The notes: generated by a model not told the origin, from the sequence alone. A stretch of DNA of 11,195 nt from Lentimicrobiaceae bacterium (GCA_028697695.1 JAQVEI010000030.1:1-11195), one strand, 5' to 3'; shown: positions 1 to 8,313, counted from the stretch's first letter. Made by a program: numbers and translations.

Positions 1-99
1 CGGTATTGCTTAGAGGAATGACAATATCAAACGCTTCGCCCGGATCGGGATTATTGTTATCATTATCAATAAGTACAGCCTCTCCAGCCTGTAAAAGGG
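1..99 (-). pseudogene. Frameshifted continuation of the C25 peptidase, running off the left edge
   Basis: Shifting the minus-strand frame by one base at the five-C tract (97-101 on the plus strand) gives an uninterrupted reading frame to position 1. It encodes LLQAGEAVLIDNDNNNPDPG, then EAFDIVIPLSNT. This strongly resembles the start of the preceding domain (IDDEQGNGNGQPDSGETLSL), so it is very likely the true continuation of the gene as another copy of that beta domain. The cause is either a real one-base deletion or a homopolymer sequencing or assembly error; the sequence alone cannot decide. Confidence 0.75.
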
Positions 100-2505
100 G
101 GCGTTGGCGGTGATTTGAAAAGCAGACAACCAGGTTTCACCGGCAACTGCCGAAATGGTAAATTCAATGGTTTCCTGATCGGGCACATCCGCGCTTAGCG
201 CCAGGGTAAAACCCTTATTTATGGTAACTTTTTCTCCGGCCCCAATGTTACCATACGCGGCCGTATCATCCATAATGCTTACATGCGGGTTGGCAGTGGT
301 AAGGGTAGCCATCACGTCCATTGCCTCAACAAGTCCGATATTTTCAAGGGTAATGGTCAGGCTGAGGGTCTCACCACTGTCGGGCTGCCCATTGCCATTG
401 CCCTGCTCATCATCAATCAAATGGGTATTGTAAACTACATATGGGTTGCTTCCACTCACTATGCTAACCGGGAAGTACGCTGGCAGGCAGTTGTATCCGG
501 AAATTACCAATTGGGCCTCACCGGGCTGAACTATAAGCGGATCAATAACAATGGTTGCTTGCCCGTCAGGACCACTCTCCCCAGCTCCGTGAAGTTCATT
601 ATTCATCAGCAATGCGGCGGTTAGCCCGGCGGCGCCCTGTCCGCCCGAGGTTACCGTTACCTCAAACTGTGTGGTTCCTGCGGTCAGACTTTCAGGATAA
701 TCCACGGAGATAGCCAAAGGTTCATCTGTCCAAACGGACATTACCGGATCTCCAAGTACGTTACAACCATAGAAGCACCAGCGCAGGGCGCCTTCTTCCC
801 ATTGTCCGGGTGCATTCACCCAGGGAGCCGTAGCAATTTTCGACTGGGAATGCGCCTGCCCGATACGGCTTAAGCTATCGGTAAAAAGCGCGTGCATAAA
901 TTCGCGGTGCAAATGCTGTGAAGGGCCTTCGGTTTGACCCTCGTTGAACCATCCATAACGTGAGTTACCCACGAAAGCAGAAGCAAAATTATCAATGGTA
1001 ACCATCTTTTCACCAATACACTCCGCATCAAAAGCGCCACAAATACATCCGTGGGTATAAATTACAGGGAAATTATGGGTGACACCATCCACGCCGAAAA
1101 AGTTTAGGTTTGTAATATCACCTATATTTAGTTTCATAACATAATCGCTGTTCGCGTGGCCCACATGGTGTACAAAGTTTCTTCCGGCATTGATGGTGTT
1201 GATTAAATCAATTTTTCCCCAATAGCCATTTTCATCGTAAAGGCGGACAAAGTTGTGGTCGTCGGGGATGCCGGTAGTGGTGTAACCATTGTCGTTGCGT
1301 GTACCTATAAGCAATTCAAGATAATCGGAGCCCCAGGTTTCAGGATTGCTGTAAAGATGTTCACCGGCCAGCAAAGGGTTACGTAACTCTCCAACAACCG
1401 GTTGATTTTGATACAGTGTGGTTTTATTCAGCATGGCTGAAAGTTCATAAGCACTACTGAATGGCATACGGCCCACCGAAATTTCAGGCAGCAGGTCGTC
1501 CTCTCCAATTTCTCCCCAACGGTTGTTCCCATTGGTGTTCCAATTGCCATCCAAAGCTGAATAATATAGGTCGGCTGGAATGTTGTTGTCTTCGTATGTT
1601 GAGGATGACTGCACTGCACAATAAAATCCGCGATAAGGTACATGCTCGGTATCACCCGCAAGCACAACATGCTCTATGCCACGCTGTTGATATTCCTGAA
1701 TGATATAATTGCGGATTTTCTCCGGCATATCCTGACCTACCATGGATGCCAGACTTTCAATGGTCGCGAATTGGGTTTTCAATCCCCGGGCAAGGTACAA
1801 ATCCTTGAGTGCCTGAAGCGGTTGAACAAACGATTGAGGCGTAATAATCAATACCTGATAATCCTGACTGCTGCTTCGGCTATTTGAAGCATATACCCCA
1901 ATGGCTTCCGGATTTTGCACCATGCGGCTTATACGCTGCTGCACAGGCTGAGTAGTGCGCAGGTTGAGCATGGCCGCTGCTGACTTTGCTGAAGGACGGG
2001 TTTCAACAGTAATGGTAACGTTGCCATAATAACTAAGTGCCCCCGAAGCAGGGATATATCTAACCGGAGTAAAAACAGTTTGTGCCACAGCATGACCATT
2101 CATGTAACTGGTACTTAAGTGGCCGGCAGGGCGGGCCGGATATACATCATCCATCCGATATACGTCTTCATTCCATGCGTCAAGAGGAAAAGATACCTCT
2201 GAAAGCGGGCGGGAATATTGGGCTGCCTGCAACTTAAAAAAGCCCGGTATTACGGTTTCATCCTTACCTTCCACCCTTATGCCAATGGCTTCTTCACCCG
2301 GTGGAAGCAACAGATTAACCACCTGATATGGTAAAAGTGGTTCTCCGGGGATTCCCTGCAGGGCAGTATGTTCAAATTCTACAATTTGTCCGGTACCCAT
2401 ATGCCTTACACCGGGATGTTTAAAGGAGTAAGTCATCTGAAGCGTGGTTTGAGCATAAGTGTTCAGACAAAAACCAAGTAAAATGAGGGTAAAAATCTTT
2501 TTCAT
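10..2505 (-). CDS. Gingipain-like C25 cysteine peptidase, frameshifted near its C-terminal part
   Basis: Secreted cysteine endopeptidase of family C25, probably exported by the T9SS. I start it at the ATG at 2505, which gives a clear signal peptide (MKK, then a hydrophobic run ending TYAQ at residues 16-19). An in-frame ATG at 2598 would add 31 residues overlapping the likely promoter. Residues about 20-190 resemble a gingipain propeptide (GEPLLPY). The catalytic domain spans about 214-590. The likely catalytic His is H450 in HHVGHAN and the likely nucleophile is C487 in THGCICGAFD; GNSRYGWFNEG and LGDPVMSVW are further family motifs. An Ig-like domain (about 597-690) and a second beta domain starting IDDEQGNGNGQPDSGE (about 697-803) follow. 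After residue 803 the frame becomes unlike protein and stops at 10-12, which indicates a frameshift. The C-terminal sorting domain expected for T9SS cargo is not in the window. The peptidase family is confident; the substrate is unknown. Confidence 0.9.
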   Translation of the reverse strand: MKKIFTLILLGFCLNTYAQTTLQMTYSFKHPGVRHMGTGQIVEFEHTALQGIPGEPLLPYQVVNLLLPPGEEAIGIRVEGKDETVIPGFFKLQAAQYSRPLSEVSFPLDAWNEDVYRMDDVYPARPAGHLSTSYMNGHAVAQTVFTPVRYIPASGALSYYGNVTITVETRPSAKSAAAMLNLRTTQPVQQRISRMVQNPEAIGVYASNSRSSSQDYQVLIITPQSFVQPLQALKDLYLARGLKTQFATIESLASMVGQDMPEKIRNYIIQEYQQRGIEHVVLAGDTEHVPYRGFYCAVQSSSTYEDNNIPADLYYSALDGNWNTNGNNRWGEIGEDDLLPEISVGRMPFSSAYELSAMLNKTTLYQNQPVVGELRNPLLAGEHLYSNPETWGSDYLELLIGTRNDNGYTTTGIPDDHNFVRLYDENGYWGKIDLINTINAGRNFVHHVGHANSDYVMKLNIGDITNLNFFGVDGVTHNFPVIYTHGCICGAFDAECIGEKMVTIDNFASAFVGNSRYGWFNEGQTEGPSQHLHREFMHALFTDSLSRIGQAHSQSKIATAPWVNAPGQWEEGALRWCFYGCNVLGDPVMSVWTDEPLAISVDYPESLTAGTTQFEVTVTSGGQGAAGLTAALLMNNELHGAGESGPDGQATIVIDPLIVQPGEAQLVISGYNCLPAYFPVSIVSGSNPYVVYNTHLIDDEQGNGNGQPDSGETLSLTITLENIGLVEAMDVMATLTTANPHVSIMDDTAAYGNIGAGEKVTINKGFTLALSADVPDQETIEFTISAVAGETWLSAFQITANAPFYRLERLYLLIMITIIPIRAKRLILSFL

Positions 2506-2532
2506 CAGGATGATATGTAGGCGGTTAAAACA

Positions 2533-2561
2533 CAAAAGTAATATAAATATTTTTGTTGCAA
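2533..2561 (-). promoter_or_regulatory. Putative Bacteroidota-type promoter of the C25 peptidase gene
   Basis: On the minus strand TACTTTTG (2533-2540) matches the -7 consensus TAnnTTTG. TTG (2559-2561) lies 18 bases upstream in the place of the -33 element. The -7 box is 27 bases before the ATG at 2505. It suggests the C25 gene has its own promoter instead of relying on the M14 gene upstream. Confidence 0.55.
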
Positions 2562-2636
2562 GAAATTTTAATCCTATAGCGCCGCTTGTTGGCAACACCG
2601 GATAACCATGGGCTAAACAAATACTTTAGTGTGTTT

Positions 2637-2668
2637 AAGCCTGCTAAAATTAAACCTCCGGCAGGCTT
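2637..2668 (-). terminator. Stem-loop in the spacer between the two peptidase genes
   Basis: AAGCCTGC (2637-2644) and GCAGGCTT (2661-2668) form a perfect 8-bp inverted repeat with a 16-base loop, about 90 bases past the stop of the M14 gene. No clear T tract follows on the minus strand, so termination is only a guess. Nothing else recognisable was found in the 253-base spacer apart from the C25 promoter. Confidence 0.3.
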
Positions 2669-2758
2669 TGAAGAACATACGGCAATAGAGCGAACCCAAA
2701 ATTTAAACCTTGACTTTAATAATGCTGCAAAAAGGAAGAAAAGCTTTTAATAAATGAA

Positions 2759-5029
2759 CTATTGTATCAGTAGTTTTCCTGAGGCAGACTTTCCGGTCTC
2801 ATCTATACCTACAACAATGTAAAGCCCCGGCTTCAGGGTCGACACATTGAGCAAAATTTCACCATCGACGTTCATTTGAGGATTCATTATTCGGTGAACC
2901 ACAGCCCCCTGGGCATTGCACAATAATAGCGAAAGCAGCGGATTGTTGGTGAGGCTTTTAATTGCCACCTTATCTCTGCCGGGGTTTGGATAAAGCGTTA
3001 TACTGTTGTTTGCCGCTATTGTTTCCACAGGCTCCATCCATTCCATGATTATGTTAAGATACAGATGCTGTTGGGGCGAAAGATGTACCGGGCAATTTGC
3101 ATATCCATACATCTCCCAAATAGCATCCATCGCAAATGAACCGGTATCGGCCTGGAAACGGAAATAGGCGTTTTCATCAGAATACACTACCTGATCTCTA
3201 TAATAAATTTCTGTACCCGGCGCCTTTTCAATCAATACATTCCAGTCAATATAGGTAAATCCCTCAATAATACCTGAGGTGTCGGTAGCTGGCCGGTAAA
3301 CGTAACTAATGGCATCCAGATCAAAGCCGGCATCCGGTATCTGACTTTGTCCTGTACCAGAATCTTTTATCTTTAAATATCGTGCCTGCTGCAGCCCCGA
3401 AGGTTCAAGTTCAAATTCCTGATTACCGGTTCCATGACCCATCAATATCCAGGGGCCATCGGGGGTAGCACCGGCCATTACCATATAATTTTCAGGTGTC
3501 TGATCATTCTCAAATACTTTAATCTCCGGTCCATTGCCCGGTTTTAAGGTATCACACATATCGATGATGGCATAACCGTTTTTACCCAGGGAATAGCGGA
3601 TGTTATCGGGTGGCCCCAATGCACCCATAGTGTTGCCTTCATCGTGGGGGTTATTGCCGGCTATATGCGTAGATATAACCCTCCAGGCATACCGGCCTGT
3701 ATCCCTTGGCAAGACCACATCAAGGGTAGTGGCCTGATTATCCTGCACGACAACATTTTCATAAACACGTGTCTGGTGGCCGGCTGCCACCACTTTAACG
3801 GTATAGCTTCCTCCCGGCAAAAACTTATGAAAATCGCCCACCACCGGATTGTTGGTAACGCACATGAAATCATTTACAAAAACAAGCGCCGGTATAGGAA
3901 GATTGGTGATTGAATCCCTAACCACCCCCTGAATTCCATAGCCGGCCATTTCGACCATTTTCAGCATGGCTGCTTTGTTTTTGAGGTAAATGGGGACGAT
4001 TTGTGCGGCAGGCGGTTGTTTGCTCACCGAAAGTTCAATGGTCCAACTGATGCTGCCCAAAGCACCATAGCCAAAATCCTTGGTACTGCCATTTATGGCA
4101 TACATCCCGTTGTACCCCTGACCATAAGGCAAATTGGTGTAGCCGGACGATTGGGAATACATTTGCGCCAGCATTAAATGATGTTGTGCATCGGGTGTAG
4201 ACTGGGCACGATAGCTCCAGGGATAGCTGATGTATTCGGTACCGCTGTGATAACTGCAATGAATTACAAACTGATTGTTTAACATTAAATTTCGATAAAT
4301 CTTTGATTCCGGCTGGCTGAATGGACCCGAACTGTTGCCTTCTCCATTCCACATATAGCCAAAGTCACGGTTTAAATCCACACCATTGGCATTGTACCGG
4401 GTCATGTACTTCCTACCGTAAGGATTCACACAATAATAAATCCAGATTTCTCTGTTGTTTATCAAATTGGTAATCTGGGCATCGTTGTTATAGCCATAGC
4501 ATAAGTCACGTGCAAAACGAATCAGGTTTTCGGGGCCACCAAGTTCATCGCCATGAATGCCGCCATCAAAAAGTATCCCGGCTTCATTCTCATTCAAATG
4601 CACATTGTCACTTATTTTAATGGCTTTAAGCTCATTCATCCCTGTAGCAAATCCAAGATGAACAACTTTGCAGATGTCAGGAAAATTTTGTTCAAGGCTA
4701 TCGGCTATAGCGTGCAGTTGCGCCACAGTGTAGTAACCGTTGGGTACTCCCCGGGAGCCCATAGAGGCCGACATTTTATTTAAATCATCCACTTCCACTT
4801 CATATCTTATGCCCTGTTGCCGGATATGGAGCAATTCATCCGGGGTCAGATAGCAGCGTATAAACGCTCCCGCCGGTTCTCCGATCATGTTACTACGCTT
4901 TAAAAAATCAGCCTGAGCCTGATTTTCCACATACACCCTTACCTGCATTTCTCCCTCCCGCCAGAGATTTTGGCCTTGAACGGTCAATACAAGCAATAGT
5001 AAACCAATTAGAAGCAACTGTTTATGCAT
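2759..5029 (-). CDS. Secreted M14 zinc carboxypeptidase with T9SS sorting domain
   Basis: Predicted exported metallopeptidase that would trim C-terminal residues from peptides at the cell surface or outside the cell. A signal peptide covers about residues 1-19. The catalytic domain (about 98-363) has the zinc ligands H159 and E162 in HGDE. N220-R221 of LNRDF match the substrate-binding Asn-Arg pair, and R206 lies in NPYGR. H261 in HSGTEYISYPW has the spacing of the third zinc ligand, and E332 in WTIELS is the catalytic glutamate, so the site looks intact. Then come a carboxypeptidase regulatory-like beta domain (about 365-442), a domain resembling discoidin-like surface modules (about 446-580; GPEIKVFEND, YLKIKD, AGFDLDAI), an unrecognised beta-rich segment, and a type A sorting domain (about 676-756; SITLYPNPG, LKPGLYIV). 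It lies upstream of the C25 gene on the same strand. The family is confident; substrate preference is not determinable. Confidence 0.93.
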   Translation of the reverse strand: MHKQLLLIGLLLLVLTVQGQNLWREGEMQVRVYVENQAQADFLKRSNMIGEPAGAFIRCYLTPDELLHIRQQGIRYEVEVDDLNKMSASMGSRGVPNGYYTVAQLHAIADSLEQNFPDICKVVHLGFATGMNELKAIKISDNVHLNENEAGILFDGGIHGDELGGPENLIRFARDLCYGYNNDAQITNLINNREIWIYYCVNPYGRKYMTRYNANGVDLNRDFGYMWNGEGNSSGPFSQPESKIYRNLMLNNQFVIHCSYHSGTEYISYPWSYRAQSTPDAQHHLMLAQMYSQSSGYTNLPYGQGYNGMYAINGSTKDFGYGALGSISWTIELSVSKQPPAAQIVPIYLKNKAAMLKMVEMAGYGIQGVVRDSITNLPIPALVFVNDFMCVTNNPVVGDFHKFLPGGSYTVKVVAAGHQTRVYENVVVQDNQATTLDVVLPRDTGRYAWRVISTHIAGNNPHDEGNTMGALGPPDNIRYSLGKNGYAIIDMCDTLKPGNGPEIKVFENDQTPENYMVMAGATPDGPWILMGHGTGNQEFELEPSGLQQARYLKIKDSGTGQSQIPDAGFDLDAISYVYRPATDTSGIIEGFTYIDWNVLIEKAPGTEIYYRDQVVYSDENAYFRFQADTGSFAMDAIWEMYGYANCPVHLSPQQHLYLNIIMEWMEPVETIAANNSITLYPNPGRDKVAIKSLTNNPLLSLLLCNAQGAVVHRIMNPQMNVDGEILLNVSTLKPGLYIVVGIDETGKSASGKLLIQ

Positions 5030-5335
5030 AAGATGTTAACCATAAGAAAACAGCGTAAACTTATAAAATATAATTTAGCAAAGACTAATTCTGAAGCATA
5101 TATTTTATAAATGTTTTGCCCGACCCTGCTGCCGGCCATTAATTAATAGGGTAAAGAAATGGATAATTTTAATGTATCGATGTTTAACAATAAATACAAT
5201 GTCTGCAAAGCTTTTGTCCTGCTTATTTGGTTACGACCACACCGTATTTTATTCAAATACACACAATAGTTTAGGGCAGCAACATCCAATCAAAAAATTA
5301 ATCCTACCTTTGCGCGCTTTATTTTAAAACATTTT
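5030..5335. other. Divergent spacer between the M14 peptidase and DEAD-box helicase genes
   Basis: This 306-base AT-rich spacer has no convincing ORF. It holds a perfect 12-bp inverted repeat (5061-5072 and 5099-5110) upstream of the peptidase gene. The arms bracket a near-consensus minus-strand -7 box, TAGTCTTTG at 5079-5087, which has one extra base compared with TAnnTTTG. A helicase -7 box lies at 5305-5312. The short palindrome ATTAATTAAT (5138-5147) has no assigned role. Confidence 0.6.
5305..5312 (+). promoter_or_regulatory. Putative -7 box of the DEAD-box helicase gene
   Basis: TACCTTTG is an exact match to TAnnTTTG and lies 23 bases before the helicase ATG at 5336, implying a very short leader. 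No convincing -33 TTTG was found at the usual distance, so this is a single-element call. Confidence 0.45.
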
Positions 5336-7126
5336 ATGCTTAATTTTCAACAACTTGGCTTAAGTTCCCCCCTGTTACAGGCAGTGGAAGCTCTGGGTTT
5401 TAAGGAGCCCATGCCTGTTCAGGCAGAAGTTATACCCACCCTTATTGACAAGCCGACCGATCTGGTAGGCCTTGCACAAACCGGTACCGGAAAAACAGCG
5501 GCATTTGGGCTGCCGGTCCTTCATCACCTGAATGCACAACTAAAAAAGACGCAGGCGTTGGTTTTATGCCCCACCCGTGAGCTCTGTCTTCAAATTTCAC
5601 GCGATTTGCGCAGCTATGCTGCATTTATTCCGGGAATAAAGATTGCGGCCATATACGGGGGAGCCAGTATAGAGACTCAAATCAGGCAACTGAGTGAGGG
5701 CCCTCAAATAATTGTGGCCACGCCAGGTCGTCTAAATGATATGATTAGGCGCAAAAAGGTGGATCTGAGTCAGGTAGAATGGGCGGTACTGGATGAAGCA
5801 GATGAAATGCTTGACATGGGTTTTCAGGAAGATGTGGATACCATACTCGAATGTACACCGGAACAAAAACACACGCTTCTTTTCTCCGCCACCATGCCCG
5901 ATGAGGTAGAGCGCATACTGGCCAGATACATGACGGATCCGGTGATTAAAACCGTGGGCAAACGCAATACGGGCACCGCCAACGTGAAACATATATATTA
6001 CATGGTTCAGGCGCGCGATCGCTATGCTGCCCTGAAACGTATTGCCGATTTCAACCCACGTATTTATGCCATTATCTTTTGCCGTACCCGGGTTGAAACC
6101 CAGGAAATCGCTGATTCGCTTATAAGGGATGGATACAATGCCGATGCCCTGCATGGCGATTTGTCGCAGGCAGCCCGCGATAACGTGATGTCGCGTTTCC
6201 GCAACAAAACACTTCAAATGCTGGTAGCAACCGATGTGGCAGCCCGGGGACTGGATGTAAACGACCTCACGCACGTTATCAATTACAACCTGCCCGACGA
6301 TTCCGAAGTTTATATCCACCGTAGCGGCAGAACAGGCAGGGCCGACAAAACCGGCACCTGTATCTCCATTATAAATCTGAAAGAGAAATTCAAGATTAAA
6401 CAAATTGAGAAAAAAATTGGCCGTGAATTTGGCAAAGCCAAAGTGCCTACCGGCGTGCAGGTATGTGAAAAGCAGCTGTTTCAACATGTTGACCGAATGG
6501 AACATGTGGAAATTGATGAAGAAATTGAATCATTCCTGCCGGTAATTTACCGTAAGCTGGAATGGATGAACCGGGAAGAGATTATTAAACGCTTCGTTTC
6601 TCTTGAATTCAACCGGTTTTTGGAGTATTATCGTGACGCCCGCGATCTGAACGTAGATGACACCTCTTCGGGCAGGATTGCAGCCGACACCACTTCCGGA
6701 CGGCGATCAAAAAATGGGCAGGGTCGTGAGTACGAAAGAGCCGAATCCCTTACCCGCATGTTTTTAAGCGTGGGACGCAAAGACAAGGTATTACCGCCTC
6801 AAATTATTGGTCTCATCAATGAGGTTACCCGTTCACGTGAAATTCGCATCGGACGCATAGATATTATGGATAATTACTCTTTTGTGGATGTTGACAGCAA
6901 GGCTGTTGGTAAAATATTGAAAGCTTTTGCCAATGAGCATGCCAATCCACGGGGAGTTAGAATAGAGATAGCCTCCGAACGTGAAAATGAAGGCGGTTCG
7001 GGTTACAGGAAAGGCAAATATGGATCATCCAGGCCCAGGCGGTACGAAGACAGGCAGCCAAAAGATGATATTTGGCGTAAGCCGGAGCGCAAAAGCAGCG
7101 GAAGCCGCAAAAAGAAAGGGAAATAA
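5336..7126 (+). CDS. deaD: DEAD-box ATP-dependent RNA helicase with DbpA-type RNA-binding domain
   Basis: ATP-dependent unwinding or remodelling of RNA duplexes in the cytoplasm. DeaD/CsdA relatives act in ribosome assembly, mRNA decay and cold adaptation. All core motifs are present in order: Q motif (F4 to Q29), AQTGTGKT (47-54), PTREL (79-83), GG (108-109), TPGR (129-132), DEAD (153-156), SAT (184-186), IIFCRTR (246-252), ARGLD (303-307) and HRSGRTGR (328-335). A charged linker leads to a DbpA-like RNA-binding domain (about 471-548; SLTRMFLSVGRKD, IGRIDIMDNYSFVDV) and a basic Arg/Lys/Gly-rich tail (about 556-596). Its 596 residues are typical for the DeaD branch. The ATG at 5336 places the Q motif directly at the N terminus. 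The gene is monocistronic and converges with trxB. The helicase call is secure; the symbol is by similarity to the DeaD/CsdA group. Confidence 0.95.
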   Translation: MLNFQQLGLSSPLLQAVEALGFKEPMPVQAEVIPTLIDKPTDLVGLAQTGTGKTAAFGLPVLHHLNAQLKKTQALVLCPTRELCLQISRDLRSYAAFIPGIKIAAIYGGASIETQIRQLSEGPQIIVATPGRLNDMIRRKKVDLSQVEWAVLDEADEMLDMGFQEDVDTILECTPEQKHTLLFSATMPDEVERILARYMTDPVIKTVGKRNTGTANVKHIYYMVQARDRYAALKRIADFNPRIYAIIFCRTRVETQEIADSLIRDGYNADALHGDLSQAARDNVMSRFRNKTLQMLVATDVAARGLDVNDLTHVINYNLPDDSEVYIHRSGRTGRADKTGTCISIINLKEKFKIKQIEKKIGREFGKAKVPTGVQVCEKQLFQHVDRMEHVEIDEEIESFLPVIYRKLEWMNREEIIKRFVSLEFNRFLEYYRDARDLNVDDTSSGRIAADTTSGRRSKNGQGREYERAESLTRMFLSVGRKDKVLPPQIIGLINEVTRSREIRIGRIDIMDNYSFVDVDSKAVGKILKAFANEHANPRGVRIEIASERENEGGSGYRKGKYGSSRPRRYEDRQPKDDIWRKPERKSSGSRKKKGK

Positions 7127-7135
7127 TACCATCAT

Positions 7136-7175
7136 AAATCAGAAAAGGATGCCGGTCGGCATCCTTTTCTGATTT
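7136..7175. terminator. Bidirectional hairpin terminator between the helicase gene and trxB
   Basis: Perfect 18-bp inverted repeat: arms 7136-7153 and 7158-7175 with loop GGTC, and a T-rich stretch at the end of either arm (CCTTTTCTGATTT). It starts 9 bases past the helicase stop and ends 12 bases before the trxB stop, so it can end transcription from both convergent genes. Confidence 0.85.
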
Positions 7176-7187
7176 AAAGCATGAATA

Positions 7188-8129
7188 TCAGCTTTCCATA
7201 GCCAGAAATCTTTCAGCTTCCATGGCAGCCATACAACCGGTACCGGCTGCGGTTACCGCTTGTCTGAAGACATGGTCCTGTACCTCACCTGCAGCAAATA
7301 CACCAGGTACATTGGTTTGGGTGGTTCCGGGTTTGGTTTTTATGTACCCGTTATCGTGGGTATGTACATATTTGGTGAACAGGCTGGTGTTGGGTTTATG
7401 CCCGATAGCCACGAAGAAGCCTTCCACATCAATGGTTTGCATCTCGCCTGTTTTAACATTCTCGAGCAATGCACCGGTAACTACCTTTCCATCACCCAGC
7501 ACTTCACGGGTCACATGATTCCATAAAATCTCAATATTGGGGGTATTCATCACCCGCTTTTGCATGGCTTTACTGGCCCTCAGTTCATCCCGACGCACAA
7601 TCATATAGACTTTACGGCCCAGTTTTGACAAATACGAAGCCTCTTCACAGGCTGTATCTCCACCACCCACTACCGCCATATTCTTTCCGCGAAAGAAAAA
7701 TCCATCGCAGGTGGCGCATGCCGACACTCCATGTCCCATGTATTTGGTTTCCGAATCCAAACCAAGATATTGAGCAGTGGCTCCGGTAGCAATAATTACT
7801 GTATCAGCCAGTATGGTTTTAGTTTCATCGGCTACCAAACGGAAAGGCCTTTTGGATAAATCTGCTTCAGTGATGATTCCCCAGCGCATTTCGGTACCAA
7901 AACGCTCTGCCTGACGCTGCATGTCCATCATCATTTCCGGGCCCTGGACACCATCCGGATAACCGGGAAAATTATCTACCTCAGTAGTAGTGGTCAATTG
8001 TCCTCCGGGTTGTAAACCCTGATATAAAACTGGTTTTAGATCAGCTCTGGCTGCATAAATAGCTGCGGTATAGCCGGCAGGACCAGACCCGACAATTAAG
8101 CACTTAACTCTTTCAATTTCTTGATTCAT
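7188..8129 (-). CDS. trxB: Thioredoxin reductase (NADPH)
   Basis: Cytoplasmic FAD enzyme that passes electrons from NADPH to thioredoxin for disulfide reduction. Its 313 residues are normal for the low-molecular-weight bacterial type. The FAD-binding GSGPAG is at 14-19. The redox-active pair is C138 and C141 in CATCDG. The NADPH-binding GGGDTA is at 155-160, followed by VRRDELRA (178-185), whose arginines are typical of NADPH preference over NADH. The C-terminal FAD motif reads GVFAAGEVQD (276-285), with Glu282 where the family usually has Asp. RQAVTAAGTGCMAA (289-302) completes the family signature. It is monocistronic, convergent with the helicase gene and divergent from the tRNA gene. A consensus promoter lies upstream and the palindrome ATTCTTAAGAAT overlaps the expected transcription start. 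Confidence is very high. Confidence 0.97.
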   Translation of the reverse strand: MNQEIERVKCLIVGSGPAGYTAAIYAARADLKPVLYQGLQPGGQLTTTTEVDNFPGYPDGVQGPEMMMDMQRQAERFGTEMRWGIITEADLSKRPFRLVADETKTILADTVIIATGATAQYLGLDSETKYMGHGVSACATCDGFFFRGKNMAVVGGGDTACEEASYLSKLGRKVYMIVRRDELRASKAMQKRVMNTPNIEILWNHVTREVLGDGKVVTGALLENVKTGEMQTIDVEGFFVAIGHKPNTSLFTKYVHTHDNGYIKTKPGTTQTNVPGVFAAGEVQDHVFRQAVTAAGTGCMAAMEAERFLAMES

Positions 8130-8167
8130 AGTAATGGGATTGTAAATTTAAGATTCTTAAGAATTTT

Positions 8168-8198
8168 CAAAAGTAAACATTTTGTGCATAGAGCCAAA
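8168..8198 (-). promoter_or_regulatory. Putative promoter of trxB
   Basis: On the minus strand a -33 TTTG (8195-8198) is followed after 19 bases by the -7 box TACTTTTG (8168-8175). This is a full match to the Bacteroidota pattern TTTG-N19-TAnnTTTG and is the best promoter in the window. It predicts a transcription start near 8161 and a leader of about 30 bases. Confidence 0.7.
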
Positions 8199-8313
8199 AA
8201 TATGCCAAATATTCATCTTATTGATTAGATGAAGATTACACCATAGACAAATTGGCATACCTGAAAAATTTCGCGATAAAAAACTTTTTTGTTTTTTTAT
8301 CATCATTTTTTAT

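Noticed and set aside
1428..1887. Three short open frames on both strands inside the C25 peptidase gene
   Set aside because: They are alternative-frame shadows of the conserved catalytic domain, with no motif of their own.
2506..2598. A longer N terminus for the C25 peptidase (ATG at 2598)
   Set aside because: The extra 31 residues precede a complete signal peptide and overlap the likely promoter at 2533-2561.
5206..5216. Palindrome CAAAGCTTTTG in the spacer before the helicase gene
   Set aside because: It has an 8-bp core only, is about 90 bases from the predicted promoter, and is easily expected by chance in AT-rich DNA.
5732..6505. A 257-codon open frame on the minus strand inside the helicase gene
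   Set aside because: It lies wholly antisense to conserved helicase motifs, has no recognisable domain, and is explained by the codon composition of the opposite strand.
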